Positions 45,515 to 53,514 of a stretch of 57,635 nt of DNA are shown piece after piece. The notes under the pieces are model-generated. The model was not told the DNA's origin. It saw nothing but the letters and a program-made list of their open reading frames with translations, and ran no database searches. A program made the translations under genes and the position numbers. Source of the DNA: Treponema sp. UBA3862 (GTDB lineage: Bacteria; Spirochaetota; Spirochaetia; Treponematales; Treponemataceae); NCBI GenBank assembly GCA_002392405.1, contig DGGY01000038.1:1-57635 (forward strand), in the 5' to 3' direction. Every line of letters starts with the position of its first letter. The first letter of the stretch is position 1.

Positions 45515-46196
45515 AATTATCTGCGCGCTCCAATGGAATAGTGTGCATGCCTGGTACTTCTATTCTAACAGAGGCAGGAGATTTGTTAAAGTCGGGGCGG
45601 AAAACATCGATATCAGAAAAATTGGATGCGAGGGTAGTGGCAGAAACAACTTTCTGGTTAGGATTTACTGCAGAAGTTTTTGCTTCTTCCGTGCTGTTTT
45701 CTTCAGGAGCCTGTGTTTTTTTAGCAGAACTTAAAGCTCCTGAAATTTTAGATGCGTCAAGGTTTCCGTCAACAACAACTTTGTTTTCGCGTATCGGTTT
45801 GATTTCTGTGCGTGCAATTGCCTTTACTTCAGGAATCTGCTGTCTGTTGATTCTGAGCGGTCCTGCAATAAGTGCAAGAACTGCGGCAGCGGCGGCAAAG
45901 CCTGATACCCATTTTGTGTATGAGCGGAGAATATTTTTTTCTTCGTGGCAGGCGGTATTTTTAGCGAAGCGCATTTTAGTCTGGAGACGTTCAAAACTCT
46001 GGTCAAGATAATCCTGGTTGAGTTTTACAGACAGTGCATCTTCTTTGAGCATGTCAGAAATGCTTTTAATGCGTTCAAGTTCCTTACGGCACTTTTCGCA
46101 GGATGCAAGATGAGATTCATACTCTTTTACAAATTCTTCCGGCATTTCACCGTCAAGATAAATGGAATGAAGATCTTTTTCAGGACAACCAGACAT
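45501..46196 (-). CDS. Membrane-anchored zinc-finger anti-sigma factor
   Basis: GGAGG at 46206-46202 with five bases of spacing favours the ATG at 46196 (MSGCPEKD) over one three bases earlier. The 231-residue protein has a zf-HC2-type zinc-binding anti-sigma domain at the N-terminus with H29, C33 and C36 (HLASCEKC). A single membrane helix follows at about 96-114, and then an outer part of about 115 residues without a recognised domain. Such proteins hold an ECF-type sigma factor at the membrane until a signal causes release. The gene overlaps the sigma gene by 17 bases and the following TIG protein gene by 14, so all three are translationally coupled. Confidence 0.85.
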   Translation of the reverse strand: MSGCPEKDLHSIYLDGEMPEEFVKEYESHLASCEKCRKELERIKSISDMLKEDALSVKLNQDYLDQSFERLQTKMRFAKNTACHEEKNILRSYTKWVSGFAAAAAVLALIAGPLRINRQQIPEVKAIARTEIKPIRENKVVVDGNLDASKISGALSSAKKTQAPEENSTEEAKTSAVNPNQKVVSATTLASNFSDIDVFRPDFNKSPASVRIEVPGMHTIPLERADNFESN

Positions 46197-46737
46197 CATC
46201 GCCTCCAATGAGCTTTTCTAACTGTTCCCTGGCACGGAACATACGGATTTTTACATTTCCTTCCGTTATGCCGAGAACTTTCCCGATTTCTTTATAATTT
46301 AAGTCTCCGTATTCCCGGAGAATAATTACTTCTTTTAAAGATTTAGGGAGTTTTTCTAAGGCAGATAAAGCGATTTTCTGAGTTTCTTTTCTAAGATAAT
46401 CAGTTTCGCCTGAAGTCTGCTGGCGCTTGTCTTCGTAAAGTGCTTTCTGATAAGCGTTGCGTTCACGCTTTTTTCTGAGCGCATAGTTGAGCGAAGCGTT
46501 TTTAACTACCCTGATAAGCCAGAATTTAGCATCGTTCATTGTAGGAAATGTCATGCCTTTTTCACTGGCTTTTATGAAAGAATCGTGAACCAGGTCTTCA
46601 GCTGCGTCTTCATCGTTTACAATGCGCCAGGATACTTTAAAGAGAAGAATCATTGTTTCATTGTAAATGCGGCGAAAATCTGCAGGATCAGCAGCATTAA
46701 GGGGTTTTTCACTTCCTTCCACACTATTAAGAAACAT
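46180..46737 (-). CDS. ECF-type RNA polymerase sigma factor
   Basis: The 185 residues contain region 2 (about 25-95, with DEDAAEDLVHDSFIKA and FWLIRVVKNASLNYAL) and region 4 (about 125-180, with LPKSLKEVIILREYGDLNYKEI and the helix-turn-helix GITEGNVKIRMFRAREQL). Regions 1.2 and 3 are absent, as in ECF sigma factors. TCTGGAGATAAAATG is a strong ribosome site. It is followed directly by its likely anti-sigma factor. Which promoters it reads, and whether it acts on its own operon, cannot be told from the window. Upstream lies a GC-rich repeat and then cysS. Confidence 0.92.
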   Translation of the reverse strand: MFLNSVEGSEKPLNAADPADFRRIYNETMILLFKVSWRIVNDEDAAEDLVHDSFIKASEKGMTFPTMNDAKFWLIRVVKNASLNYALRKKRERNAYQKALYEDKRQQTSGETDYLRKETQKIALSALEKLPKSLKEVIILREYGDLNYKEIGKVLGITEGNVKIRMFRAREQLEKLIGGDDVWLS

Positions 46738-46779
46738 TTTATCTCCAGAAAGTTACAGAATATTTTAAAGATTATTTTA

Positions 46780-46863
46780 CGGGCGTCTCCCCGCATTGCT
46801 GCGGGGCCGGGCCTTGCGGGGTTTCATTGCTCCGCAACGCTTCGCGCCCCTCCAGTCCCTGAC
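46780..46863 (-). repeat. GC-rich repeat-like element between cysS and the sigma gene
   Basis: About 84 bases of very high GC content lie between the cysS stop and the sigma gene. On the minus strand it holds GAAGCGTTGCGGAGC, AACCCCGCAAGGCCCGG and a hairpin CCCCGCAGCAATGCGGGG. It shares GCGTTGCGG with the plus-strand repeat family but the rest differs, so I treat it as a second element type. Only one copy is in the window; calling it a repeat is inferred from its composition. Confidence 0.45.
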
Positions 46864-46865
46864 GC

Positions 46866-48422
46866 TTAGCCGCGCTTCCAGGCAGGGCCCTGCGGGGTAT
46901 CTATAATTGTAATTCCCCGTGCTGCCAGCTCGTCACGGATTTTATCTGCAGCGGCAAAGTCCTTTGCTTTTTTTGCTGCAGTACGCTCTTCAACAAGGGC
47001 TGTAATTTCTGCAGCTTCAGGATCGCCTGCGTGGTCATCAGCACTTCCGGGATTTTTAAGGGAAAGCTTTTCCGCAAGTTCAAGGGCATTTTCGATTACA
47101 GAAAGGGAAATTACTTTGTCCATTACAAAGATTTCAGCCAGTGCCTGTGAGGCTTTCTGTCCTTTTCCGCTGGAAGCTTTCTGCAAGGCAGAAAGGGCAA
47201 CAGGAGTTGCAAGGTCGTTTTCAAGACCTTCGCGGAAACGCTTTAAGTTTTCAGTTTCGCCGAGGCCGGATGCGATTTTTCCGAGAACTTCGGCATAGTT
47301 TTCTTTTGTGAGTGAAAGTTTTTCTTCATCACCGGCTTTGTTTATAAGTTTTGCGGCGCGTTCGTTTAAGGCGGCTCTTCCGTTTTTAGCAGACTCGAGA
47401 CCGTCCATAGAGAAAATGAGCGGTTTTCTGTAGTGACCGCCTAAAAGGAAGAAGCGGTAGTCGAGAGGCGCAAAGCCTTTGCTTGTGAGGGAATAACCTT
47501 TTTCAGCAGGTAAGTCAGTCTGGAGGGTGATAAAGTGTCCAGAAGACTTGGACATTTTTCCGCCTTCAAGGATTAAAAACTCATTGTGCATCCAGTATTT
47601 GACCCAGGGACCGGCCTGGCGTTCTTCTTCAGAAAAACTTCCTTCACTCTGTGCGATTTCGTTTGTGTGATGAACGGGAACATGGTCAATTCCGCCGGTG
47701 TGGATGTCAAAATGCTTTCCCAGGTATTTCATGCTCATTGCAGAACATTCGATGTGCCAGCCCGGATAGCCTCTTCCCCATGGAGAGTCCCAGGTCATAG
47801 CCTGATTTTCAAATTTTGACTTTGTGAACCAGAGAACAAAGTCGCCGGGATTGCGCTTGTTTTCGTCGATTACGACTTCCTTGCGCTTTCCTTTTCCTGC
47901 GATGAGTTTTGAAAGGTCAAGATTAGCGAGTTTGCCGTAGTCAGGGTAGGTTGAAATGTCGTAGTAGAGGTTTCCGCCTGCCATGTAAGTGTGGCCGTTG
48001 GCTTCGAGTTTTTTGATGAGTTCAATCATCTCATTGATGTGCTCGGTAGCCTTGCAGATTACGTCCGGATGGCGGATATTGAGGGCGTCGATATCTTTCA
48101 TGAAGGCGTCAGTGTAATATTTTGCAACCTCAAGAACAGACTGGTGACGTTCTTCTGCAGTTTTTACCATCTTGTCGTCGCCTTCGTCTGAGTCACCTGT
48201 CAGGTGGCCTACATCAGTAATATTCATTACGTGCTTAATGTCATAGCCCAGGTAGGAGAGGGTCTTGTCGAGGATGTCTAAAAATACATAGGCGCGGAGA
48301 TTTCCGATGTGGGCATAGTTGTAAACGGTTGGACCGCAGCCGTAAAATCCCGCATGTCCCGGAACTACAGGAACGAATTCCTCCATTTTGTGACCCATTG
48401 TATTGAACAGACGTAAACTCAT
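46866..48422 (-). CDS. cysS: Cysteinyl-tRNA synthetase
   Basis: This class I synthetase charges tRNA-Cys. In the 518 residues the HIGH-type motif is HIGN at 38-41 and the KMSKS loop is at 289-293. The zinc ligands are all present: C29 ([10 protein letters not shown]), C226 (WHIECSAMS), H251 and E255 (HHTNEIAQ). The C-terminal helical DALR region (about 340-460) is complete, and the end [14 protein letters not shown] is the usual one for the family. GAGGTTAATATG gives the start. The protein is slightly longer than common bacterial CysS because of a loop at about 75-100. It is not coupled to its neighbours. Confidence 0.96.
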   Translation of the reverse strand: MSLRLFNTMGHKMEEFVPVVPGHAGFYGCGPTVYNYAHIGNLRAYVFLDILDKTLSYLGYDIKHVMNITDVGHLTGDSDEGDDKMVKTAEERHQSVLEVAKYYTDAFMKDIDALNIRHPDVICKATEHINEMIELIKKLEANGHTYMAGGNLYYDISTYPDYGKLANLDLSKLIAGKGKRKEVVIDENKRNPGDFVLWFTKSKFENQAMTWDSPWGRGYPGWHIECSAMSMKYLGKHFDIHTGGIDHVPVHHTNEIAQSEGSFSEEERQAGPWVKYWMHNEFLILEGGKMSKSSGHFITLQTDLPAEKGYSLTSKGFAPLDYRFFLLGGHYRKPLIFSMDGLESAKNGRAALNERAAKLINKAGDEEKLSLTKENYAEVLGKIASGLGETENLKRFREGLENDLATPVALSALQKASSGKGQKASQALAEIFVMDKVISLSVIENALELAEKLSLKNPGSADDHAGDPEAAEITALVEERTAAKKAKDFAAADKIRDELAARGITIIDTPQGPAWKRG

Positions 48423-48578
48423 ATTAACCTCAAAGAATTTCTCACAGAGGGCTTTTAGGAATACAAAAGACCCGGAGAATTAATATTTTTATCAGTGCAA
48501 TTTTAGAATAAAAACGGGGCTTTTTCAATGAGAAGAAAAAACGTGTTTCATGCGGTTTTAAGGCTGAGTAATTGTGAC

Positions 48579-48614
48579 AAAAAAAGGCCGCAGGGCATGC
48601 CCTGCGGCCTTTTT
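48579..48614. terminator. Terminator with a perfect palindromic stem
   Basis: AAGGCCGCAGGGC and its complement GCCCTGCGGCCTT, separated by AT, form a long stem, with an A-run left and a T-run right. It serves the minus-strand lipoprotein gene ending at 48633. Confidence 0.9.
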
Positions 48615-48632
48615 GATTTTAGGAGTGTATCC

Positions 48633-50360
48633 TTATTTGTCGAAAGCCCAGCCTGAGTATTCAAGAACCTTTGTAACAGTACCGTTGCTTAAGGTAATTG
48701 TATTGTCTGTGCTGTTATAGCTTACGTTATATGAACTTGAACCGTTTCTGCTGGTAAAGACAGTATAGTCTTCGTTCCATTTCCAGCCGTTATATACACT
48801 GTAGTCTTTGTCTTCAAATTCGATTTTATTGCGGCTTACACTGTAAGTTTTATCGGTGTTATAATCATGAAATCTGTAGGCAGCGTACTGTTCATACCAG
48901 GCCCTGGAACTGTCATATTTTGCATTGCATACAATATAGGCCCCTGTCTTATTTGTGTCAGTCGGTGTGGTATAAGCCATATAAAAGTCAAAGCTGACGT
49001 TTTCAGGTGTCTCAGCCTTTCTTGCTGCAAGCTCAACCTGTTTATAGGATTCCAGTGCTTCTGCAATTTCGGAGATTGTTGCTCCGGCTGAAAGTCCAAG
49101 TTTATGCTCTTTCTCTACAAGAGTATCCTTTGCAGTGTCTATTCCGGAAATAAGGCCTGCAATAATCTGTGCTTTGTTTTCAGCAGGAAGAGAGTTGTAG
49201 ACTTCTTCCGTAAGTCCGCTGATGCCAGACTGACTTCCAATAAAACTGAAAAAATCTTCCCTGGAAGCAATACCTTCTGTACCATTTAAAAGCGGTATTA
49301 AATATTTATATACATTATAAAGATCGTTTATAGACGGGGCAGTAATTTTTTCAAAATCGATTATGGCATTTATCGTGTTCTCATATTTTGTGTAGTAGCG
49401 GAGAGTGTCTTCTTCCAGAGTAACCCATGCACCGTTTTTATAATCAGGGGAACTTATTTTCATAAAGCTGATTACGGCAGAGGCGCCTTTGTAATCTGCA
49501 ATAAAGGAATATTTTTTCTTCATCTCAAGTACAGGTACTCCGTTTTCATCTTCCTCATATTCTTCAACTGTGATTGTTTTTGAATCATTGTCAATTTTGT
49601 AATAAGAAGAACCGTTGTTGAATTCTTTTACTGCAGGCAGGAAGAGTTTATATGTTTTATCCACTGTTTTACCGTTATATGAAAGGTGTGCCTGAATGCT
49701 TACATTCTGGTCTATGTAGTTGCGGTAAATGTATATTCCGTTATAGGTTCCGATTACTACAGGAGGCTGGGGCTGTACACCGTAAGCTGCAGCTTCACCC
49801 TTTACATAGTCAGATTCTTCGATATCTACTGCAATATCCTTTGTACCTGCTGTTATGAAACCATTGTTGAGGGGTCTTGTTTCCCATGCAAGGCCGGGGG
49901 CAGTAAACATTGCAGCGAGTTTTTCTGAAGCAAGCTTGAGGACTGTATCATCAGAAAGTTCTGCAGATGCCTGGTATACCTTTACAGTAAAAACTTTTGT
50001 CTTTGTGTTTCCCTGTGTGTCAGTAAGGGTTGCAGTAAGCTTTACACTGTCGCTTCCATTACCTTCTTTAGGAACAACTGTTGTCCACTGAACCGTAGCA
50101 TAGGCCGGAGGATCATTAGGGTAAATGATATTATCGTCAGAGGATTCCCAGCTTACTGTTACAGTTTCCGAGGAAGCGGCATAGAGGGGGAGCTCAATAT
50201 ATGAATCAGCGGTTTCTGAAGCAATGAAAAGACTGTCACTGGCAATATCCAGTGCAGATTTTGGAGAAGAGGAATTATCATCTTCTTCCGAGCAGGAAAG
50301 AAACGAGAGTGCAGCTGCAGCCATAAGGGCTGTTGCAAGAATTTTGAAATACTTTTTCAT
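48633..50360 (-). CDS. Lipoprotein with an atrophied bacterial Ig-like domain
   Basis: 575 residues; the signal peptide ends in LSFLSC, with C23 as the lipid site, then an acidic Ser-rich tether (SEEDDNSSSP). One Ig-like domain at about 55-130 has VTVSWESSDDNII and VKLTATLTDTQGNTKTK, a pattern seen in atrophied bacterial Ig (aBig) domains. The next 440 residues are not recognised: a beta-rich part to about 330, a helical part at about 355-450, and a final beta part with repeated Tyr/Asn-rich strands (SVYNGWKWNEDYTVF). AAGGAGTAAAAAATTAATG is a good ribosome site. It is a single-gene transcript with its own promoter and terminator. Confidence 0.78.
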   Translation of the reverse strand: MKKYFKILATALMAAAALSFLSCSEEDDNSSSPKSALDIASDSLFIASETADSYIELPLYAASSETVTVSWESSDDNIIYPNDPPAYATVQWTTVVPKEGNGSDSVKLTATLTDTQGNTKTKVFTVKVYQASAELSDDTVLKLASEKLAAMFTAPGLAWETRPLNNGFITAGTKDIAVDIEESDYVKGEAAAYGVQPQPPVVIGTYNGIYIYRNYIDQNVSIQAHLSYNGKTVDKTYKLFLPAVKEFNNGSSYYKIDNDSKTITVEEYEEDENGVPVLEMKKKYSFIADYKGASAVISFMKISSPDYKNGAWVTLEEDTLRYYTKYENTINAIIDFEKITAPSINDLYNVYKYLIPLLNGTEGIASREDFFSFIGSQSGISGLTEEVYNSLPAENKAQIIAGLISGIDTAKDTLVEKEHKLGLSAGATISEIAEALESYKQVELAARKAETPENVSFDFYMAYTTPTDTNKTGAYIVCNAKYDSSRAWYEQYAAYRFHDYNTDKTYSVSRNKIEFEDKDYSVYNGWKWNEDYTVFTSRNGSSSYNVSYNSTDNTITLSNGTVTKVLEYSGWAFDK

Positions 50361-50374
50361 TAATTTTTTACTCC

Positions 50375-50403
50375 TTATTAAAATTAAATTGAAATGTTTT
50401 CAA
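50375..50403 (-). promoter_or_regulatory. Promoter for the 575-residue lipoprotein gene
   Basis: On the minus strand TTGAAA (50403-50398), 17 bases, TAATAA (50380-50375), 15 bases before the ATG. The short leader still leaves room for the AAGGAG site. Confidence 0.5.
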
Positions 50404-50530
50404 GAAAAAAATATAACACAATTTTTTGAAAAATCATTTTTTTTGTGGAGAAAAAAGAGAAAAAATGTAGGATAAAGTATTAATTGTGAATGGTTCCCGT
50501 TTTGCTGATTTAGTATTAAAATTATGGTGA

Positions 50531-51568
50531 ATGAAAAAACTTACTGAAACTGCCGTTCTTATTAAAGACAGCCCCTCCTTTAAGGGAAACATAAAATTCA
50601 ACGAAAATCTTTCCTCTCATACAAGCATGCACACGGGGGGACCTGCCTCTTTATTCATTGAAGCAGAAGATGAAGGGAGCCTGGTTTTTGCCGTAAAGTG
50701 TCTTCTTGAAAATAAGATTTCTTTTTTTCTTCTGGGTGGAGGTTCAAACACGGTTGTCCGTGATGAGGGCCTTGCTGCCGTAGTCTCTACCCGTAAATTA
50801 AATGGAGTTTCTTTTTCTGAAGATGAAGGGGAAAGTAAGGGCATAAAAAAAATAAAGGTCATGGCAGGTTCTTCCTGGGGCAGCGTGATTTCTTTCTGTA
50901 AAAAAAATAATCTGGGCGGACTTGAAGGCTTTACGGGGCTTTCCGGAAGTGCAGGAGGCGCCCTCTACATGAATGCTTCCTGTTTTGGATTAAGTGCCTG
51001 CGATAAACTTGTCTCCTGTGATTACTTTGATTTAAGTGACCTTAAAATTCATACATATAAAAAAAATGCAGCCGACTGGGCTTATAAAAAGTCTCCCTTC
51101 CAGAACACAGATTACACTGATTTAAAAGCTGATGAAGGCAGGGGCGTTGCGGGGAGTTCCCCGCAGAGAGGGGAGCGAACAACGAAGTGCGAGCGCGGGG
51201 AGAGACTTCTCCCCGAAAAAATAATTCTTTCGGCTGTGTTCACGGTTCATGACGGCTTTGACAGCAAAAAGTCAGGGGAATGCATGGCTTTCAGAAAGGA
51301 AAAAGGACATTTTAAGGCGCCTTCCTGCGGTTCTGCCTTTAAAAATGATGCTTCTAAGGGAATTATCGCGGGAAAAATTATTGATGAGTGCGGCTTAAAG
51401 GGGCTTTCCTTTGGCGGGGCTCAGATTGCTCCCTGGCACGCTAATTTCATTGTAAACCCTGAGAGAAAGGCGTCTGCTTCTGACATAAAAAAACTTTCTG
51501 AAATGGTTCAGAAAACAGTGTTTGAAAAGACCGGTATCCGCCTTGAAAGTGAAATAATTTTTGTCTGA
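50531..51568 (+). CDS. murB: UDP-N-acetylenolpyruvoylglucosamine reductase (MurB) with an in-frame insert
   Basis: MurB reduces the enolpyruvyl group with NADPH to give UDP-MurNAc in peptidoglycan synthesis. FAD-binding blocks are present: HTSMHTGGPA (30-39), FLLGGGSNTVVRDEG (66-80) and LEGFTGLSGSAGGALYMNAS (131-150). The C-terminal domain has CGSAFKN (266-272, with S268 as the likely proton donor), AGKIIDECGLKG and an ending LESEIIF, with E341 as the likely catalytic Glu. Two oddities: the conserved Y-R pair before the insert reads Y185-K186, and residues about 204-228 (GRGVAGSSPQ to RLLP) come from a dispersed GC-rich repeat placed in frame between SPFQNT and IILSAVF. The protein (345 residues) is longer than usual by about that amount. 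The ribosome site is weak. Confidence 0.93.
   Translation: MKKLTETAVLIKDSPSFKGNIKFNENLSSHTSMHTGGPASLFIEAEDEGSLVFAVKCLLENKISFFLLGGGSNTVVRDEGLAAVVSTRKLNGVSFSEDEGESKGIKKIKVMAGSSWGSVISFCKKNNLGGLEGFTGLSGSAGGALYMNASCFGLSACDKLVSCDYFDLSDLKIHTYKKNAADWAYKKSPFQNTDYTDLKADEGRGVAGSSPQRGERTTKCERGERLLPEKIILSAVFTVHDGFDSKKSGECMAFRKEKGHFKAPSCGSAFKNDASKGIIAGKIIDECGLKGLSFGGAQIAPWHANFIVNPERKASASDIKKLSEMVQKTVFEKTGIRLESEIIFV
51141..51214 (+). repeat. Dispersed GC-rich hairpin repeat, copy 3, inside murB
   Basis: 74 bases with two hairpins: GCGGGGAGTTCCCCGC and GGGGAGAGACTTCTCCCC. It shares CCGCAGAGAGGGGAGCG with copy 1 and ACAACGAAGTG with copy 2. It reads in frame with murB and has no stop in that frame. The composition is much richer in G and C than the rest of the gene. 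Confidence 0.85.
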
Positions 51569-51711
51569 TTGCATACGGGGAGCGGAATCCTAAAATCCGG
51601 GCATTTACTTAAGCCTTCCTTAAAAAAATATTATCTAATAATGAAACTTTTTGCGTCCGATACTTACAAAGAGGAAATTTTTTGTTACAATTATAAGAGA
51701 CGGGGAAAAAA

Positions 51712-52905
51712 GTGCTTCAGTTACAATTTGTTAATTTCAGACAGGGCTCATATATCGTTGTAGAAGGAAAACCGCAGAACGATATTTTTTACATTATTCA
51801 GTGCGGAACTGTACGTGTACAGAGGGAAGATTCCATTCCGGGGCAGCAGCCTGAAATGTTCGGTCCGGGAGACTTCATCGGTGTAATTTCATGTATGTCA
51901 AATCATTCCCAGATTGATACTGCCCTTGCAGTAACTGATGTTGTATGTATTTCCGTAAGGCGGGACCAGTACCCTGAATTAATTGAACGCAATACTCCTG
52001 TTGCCATGAAGATTATCCGCACTTTTGCCAACCGCATGCGTCTTTTAAATGACACCCTCATGAAGGCTACTTTGAATAATTCTGCAAGCCAGACTGCCGA
52101 GCAGATTTTCCGCGTTGCTTCTTATTATGACAAAATCAAAAAACCAAGTATTGCAATTTATGCATACTATCAGTACATAAAGGCAAATCCAAACGGAATG
52201 AATGTTCCTGTTGCAAAACAGCGTTTTCAGGCACTCCGGGGTGTGAGCCGTGCCGTTTATTTTGAATCAAACCAGGACCTTCTGCGCGTTTATCCTCAGG
52301 ATACAATGATTATGTCTGAACAGCAGAGCGGAGCAGACATGTTCATTATTCAGGAAGGAAGGGTAAAAATTTCAAAGGTTGTTGACGGAACTGAAATTAC
52401 TCTTGCAATCCTTAAAAAAGGTGACATGTTCGGTGAAATGGCCCTGCTTGAAAACAAACCCCGCTCTGCCTGTGCCATTGCTGAAGACAACTGCCGTCTT
52501 ATGACTGTAAACCGTTCCAACTTTGACCAGATGGTAGCAACCCAGCCTCAGCTGATTGCCCGCCTTACAACAATGCTCGCCGAGCGTCTTTTCCAGACTC
52601 AGCGCCAGCTTGTAAACAGCCAGCTGCATAATCCTCTTGAAAAGATGATTGATATGCTGGCCCTTCAGGTTGAAAAAGCAAAGGTTACCATTGATCCTAA
52701 ACTCAAGACTTCTTATGTTACTGATCTTACTCCACAGGATATTGCTACAATGTGCGGTCTTACACAGAATGAACAGAACTTAAATATTTCAAAGTTCATG
52801 AATGACCCGCATATTAAAATGGCTCCCGGCAATAAGATTATGGTTCCTGACTGCCTTGAACTTATCAAGACTAGTGCTTTCTACCGCAAGCAGCGCTCAA
52901 AGTAG
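51712..52905 (+). CDS. Protein with two cyclic-nucleotide-binding domains and a possible HTH
   Basis: 397 residues starting at a GTG with GGGG six bases upstream. Two Crp/Fnr-type cNMP domains lie at about 1-115 and 185-305. In the second, GDMFGEMALLENKPRSA (237-253) is a complete phosphate-binding cassette, with E242 and R251 fit to hold a cyclic nucleotide. The first (GDFIGVISCMSNHSQIDTA) lacks the Arg and looks degenerate. The linker (about 125-180) is helical. The C-terminal segment DIATMCGLTQNEQNLNISKFM (about 344-364) resembles the helix-turn-helix end of Crp proteins but is short, so DNA binding is uncertain. It stands 143 bases after murB; the secreted-protein gene follows after 16 bases. 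Confidence 0.85.
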   Translation: MLQLQFVNFRQGSYIVVEGKPQNDIFYIIQCGTVRVQREDSIPGQQPEMFGPGDFIGVISCMSNHSQIDTALAVTDVVCISVRRDQYPELIERNTPVAMKIIRTFANRMRLLNDTLMKATLNNSASQTAEQIFRVASYYDKIKKPSIAIYAYYQYIKANPNGMNVPVAKQRFQALRGVSRAVYFESNQDLLRVYPQDTMIMSEQQSGADMFIIQEGRVKISKVVDGTEITLAILKKGDMFGEMALLENKPRSACAIAEDNCRLMTVNRSNFDQMVATQPQLIARLTTMLAERLFQTQRQLVNSQLHNPLEKMIDMLALQVEKAKVTIDPKLKTSYVTDLTPQDIATMCGLTQNEQNLNISKFMNDPHIKMAPGNKIMVPDCLELIKTSAFYRKQRSK

Positions 52906-52921
52906 TTTTACGGGGATTTTT

Positions 52922-53449
52922 ATGAAACGCAGCATCATTGTTCTTCTGTGTTTTTTTGTCTGCACTCTCTGTTCTGCCCTTCCTTCTGGATATGGTTCCA
53001 TTAAACTTGGAATGGGAATTGACGAAGTAAAAGCTGAATTAAAAAAGAATCCTGACTTTGGTTACCGGGGTGACAGGGATGTTACTTTGTCTCCAAAAAC
53101 AAAGCAGGTAATAATCGAAACTGACGCTGTAAAAGCTTCCTATTCCTTTTTTACCCGCTGCTGGTTTCAGTTTGTGGATGATAAGCTTTTTTCAATTACA
53201 CTTAATTTAAATGAAAAACGCCTTGACCATAACAGTGTTTTTTCCACCCTTACTTCAAAATACGGAAATCCTTCTTCAATAAATCCCAAACGCTCTTCCT
53301 GGGAAGATGATTCTGTCATTATGTCGCTTGAAAGGCCGCTGACAATTAAATATATTGACGCAGCCGTGTTTAAGAAAATCCAGGATGAAAGCGGGGTTAA
53401 GAAAACTTATGAAGAAAAAGCTGTTGATGAGTTTTTAGAAAGTCTATAA
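52922..53449 (+). CDS. Secreted protein of unknown function
   Basis: The ATG at 52922 is chosen because ACGGGGA precedes it and it begins a signal peptide (MKRSIIVLLCFFVCTLCSA, cleaved near residue 19); the frame is open farther back into the regulator gene only by chance. The 175-residue product has a mature beta/alpha part with GSIKLGMGIDEVKAEL (about 25-40), which resembles the start of small periplasmic ligand-binding or SmpA/BamE-like folds, though the match is too weak to name. Near the end it is rich in Lys and Glu. It lies 16 bases after the cyclic-nucleotide-domain gene, probably in one transcript, and a terminator follows. Confidence 0.78.
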   Translation: MKRSIIVLLCFFVCTLCSALPSGYGSIKLGMGIDEVKAELKKNPDFGYRGDRDVTLSPKTKQVIIETDAVKASYSFFTRCWFQFVDDKLFSITLNLNEKRLDHNSVFSTLTSKYGNPSSINPKRSSWEDDSVIMSLERPLTIKYIDAAVFKKIQDESGVKKTYEEKAVDEFLESL

Positions 53450-53473
53450 GAACTTTGCTGAATAATATTTAAG

Positions 53474-53514
53474 ATGTCCGGATGCGCTGAGTTTTGCTTC
53501 CGGGCTTTTTTTTA
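53474..53514 (+). terminator. Intrinsic terminator after the secreted-protein gene
   Basis: GTCCGGA (53476-53482) pairs with TCCGGGC (53499-53505), with one G-U pair and a 16-base loop, then eight T. It touches the stop of the convergent DUF192 gene. Confidence 0.7.

Noticed and set aside
48423..48578. A T-box or other riboswitch upstream of cysS
   Set aside because: The 156 bases before the lipoprotein terminator show no T-box core sequence or competing terminator stem.
51569..51763. A 64-codon frame directly after murB
   Set aside because: It runs into the regulator gene in another frame, has no ribosome site and no recognisable product.
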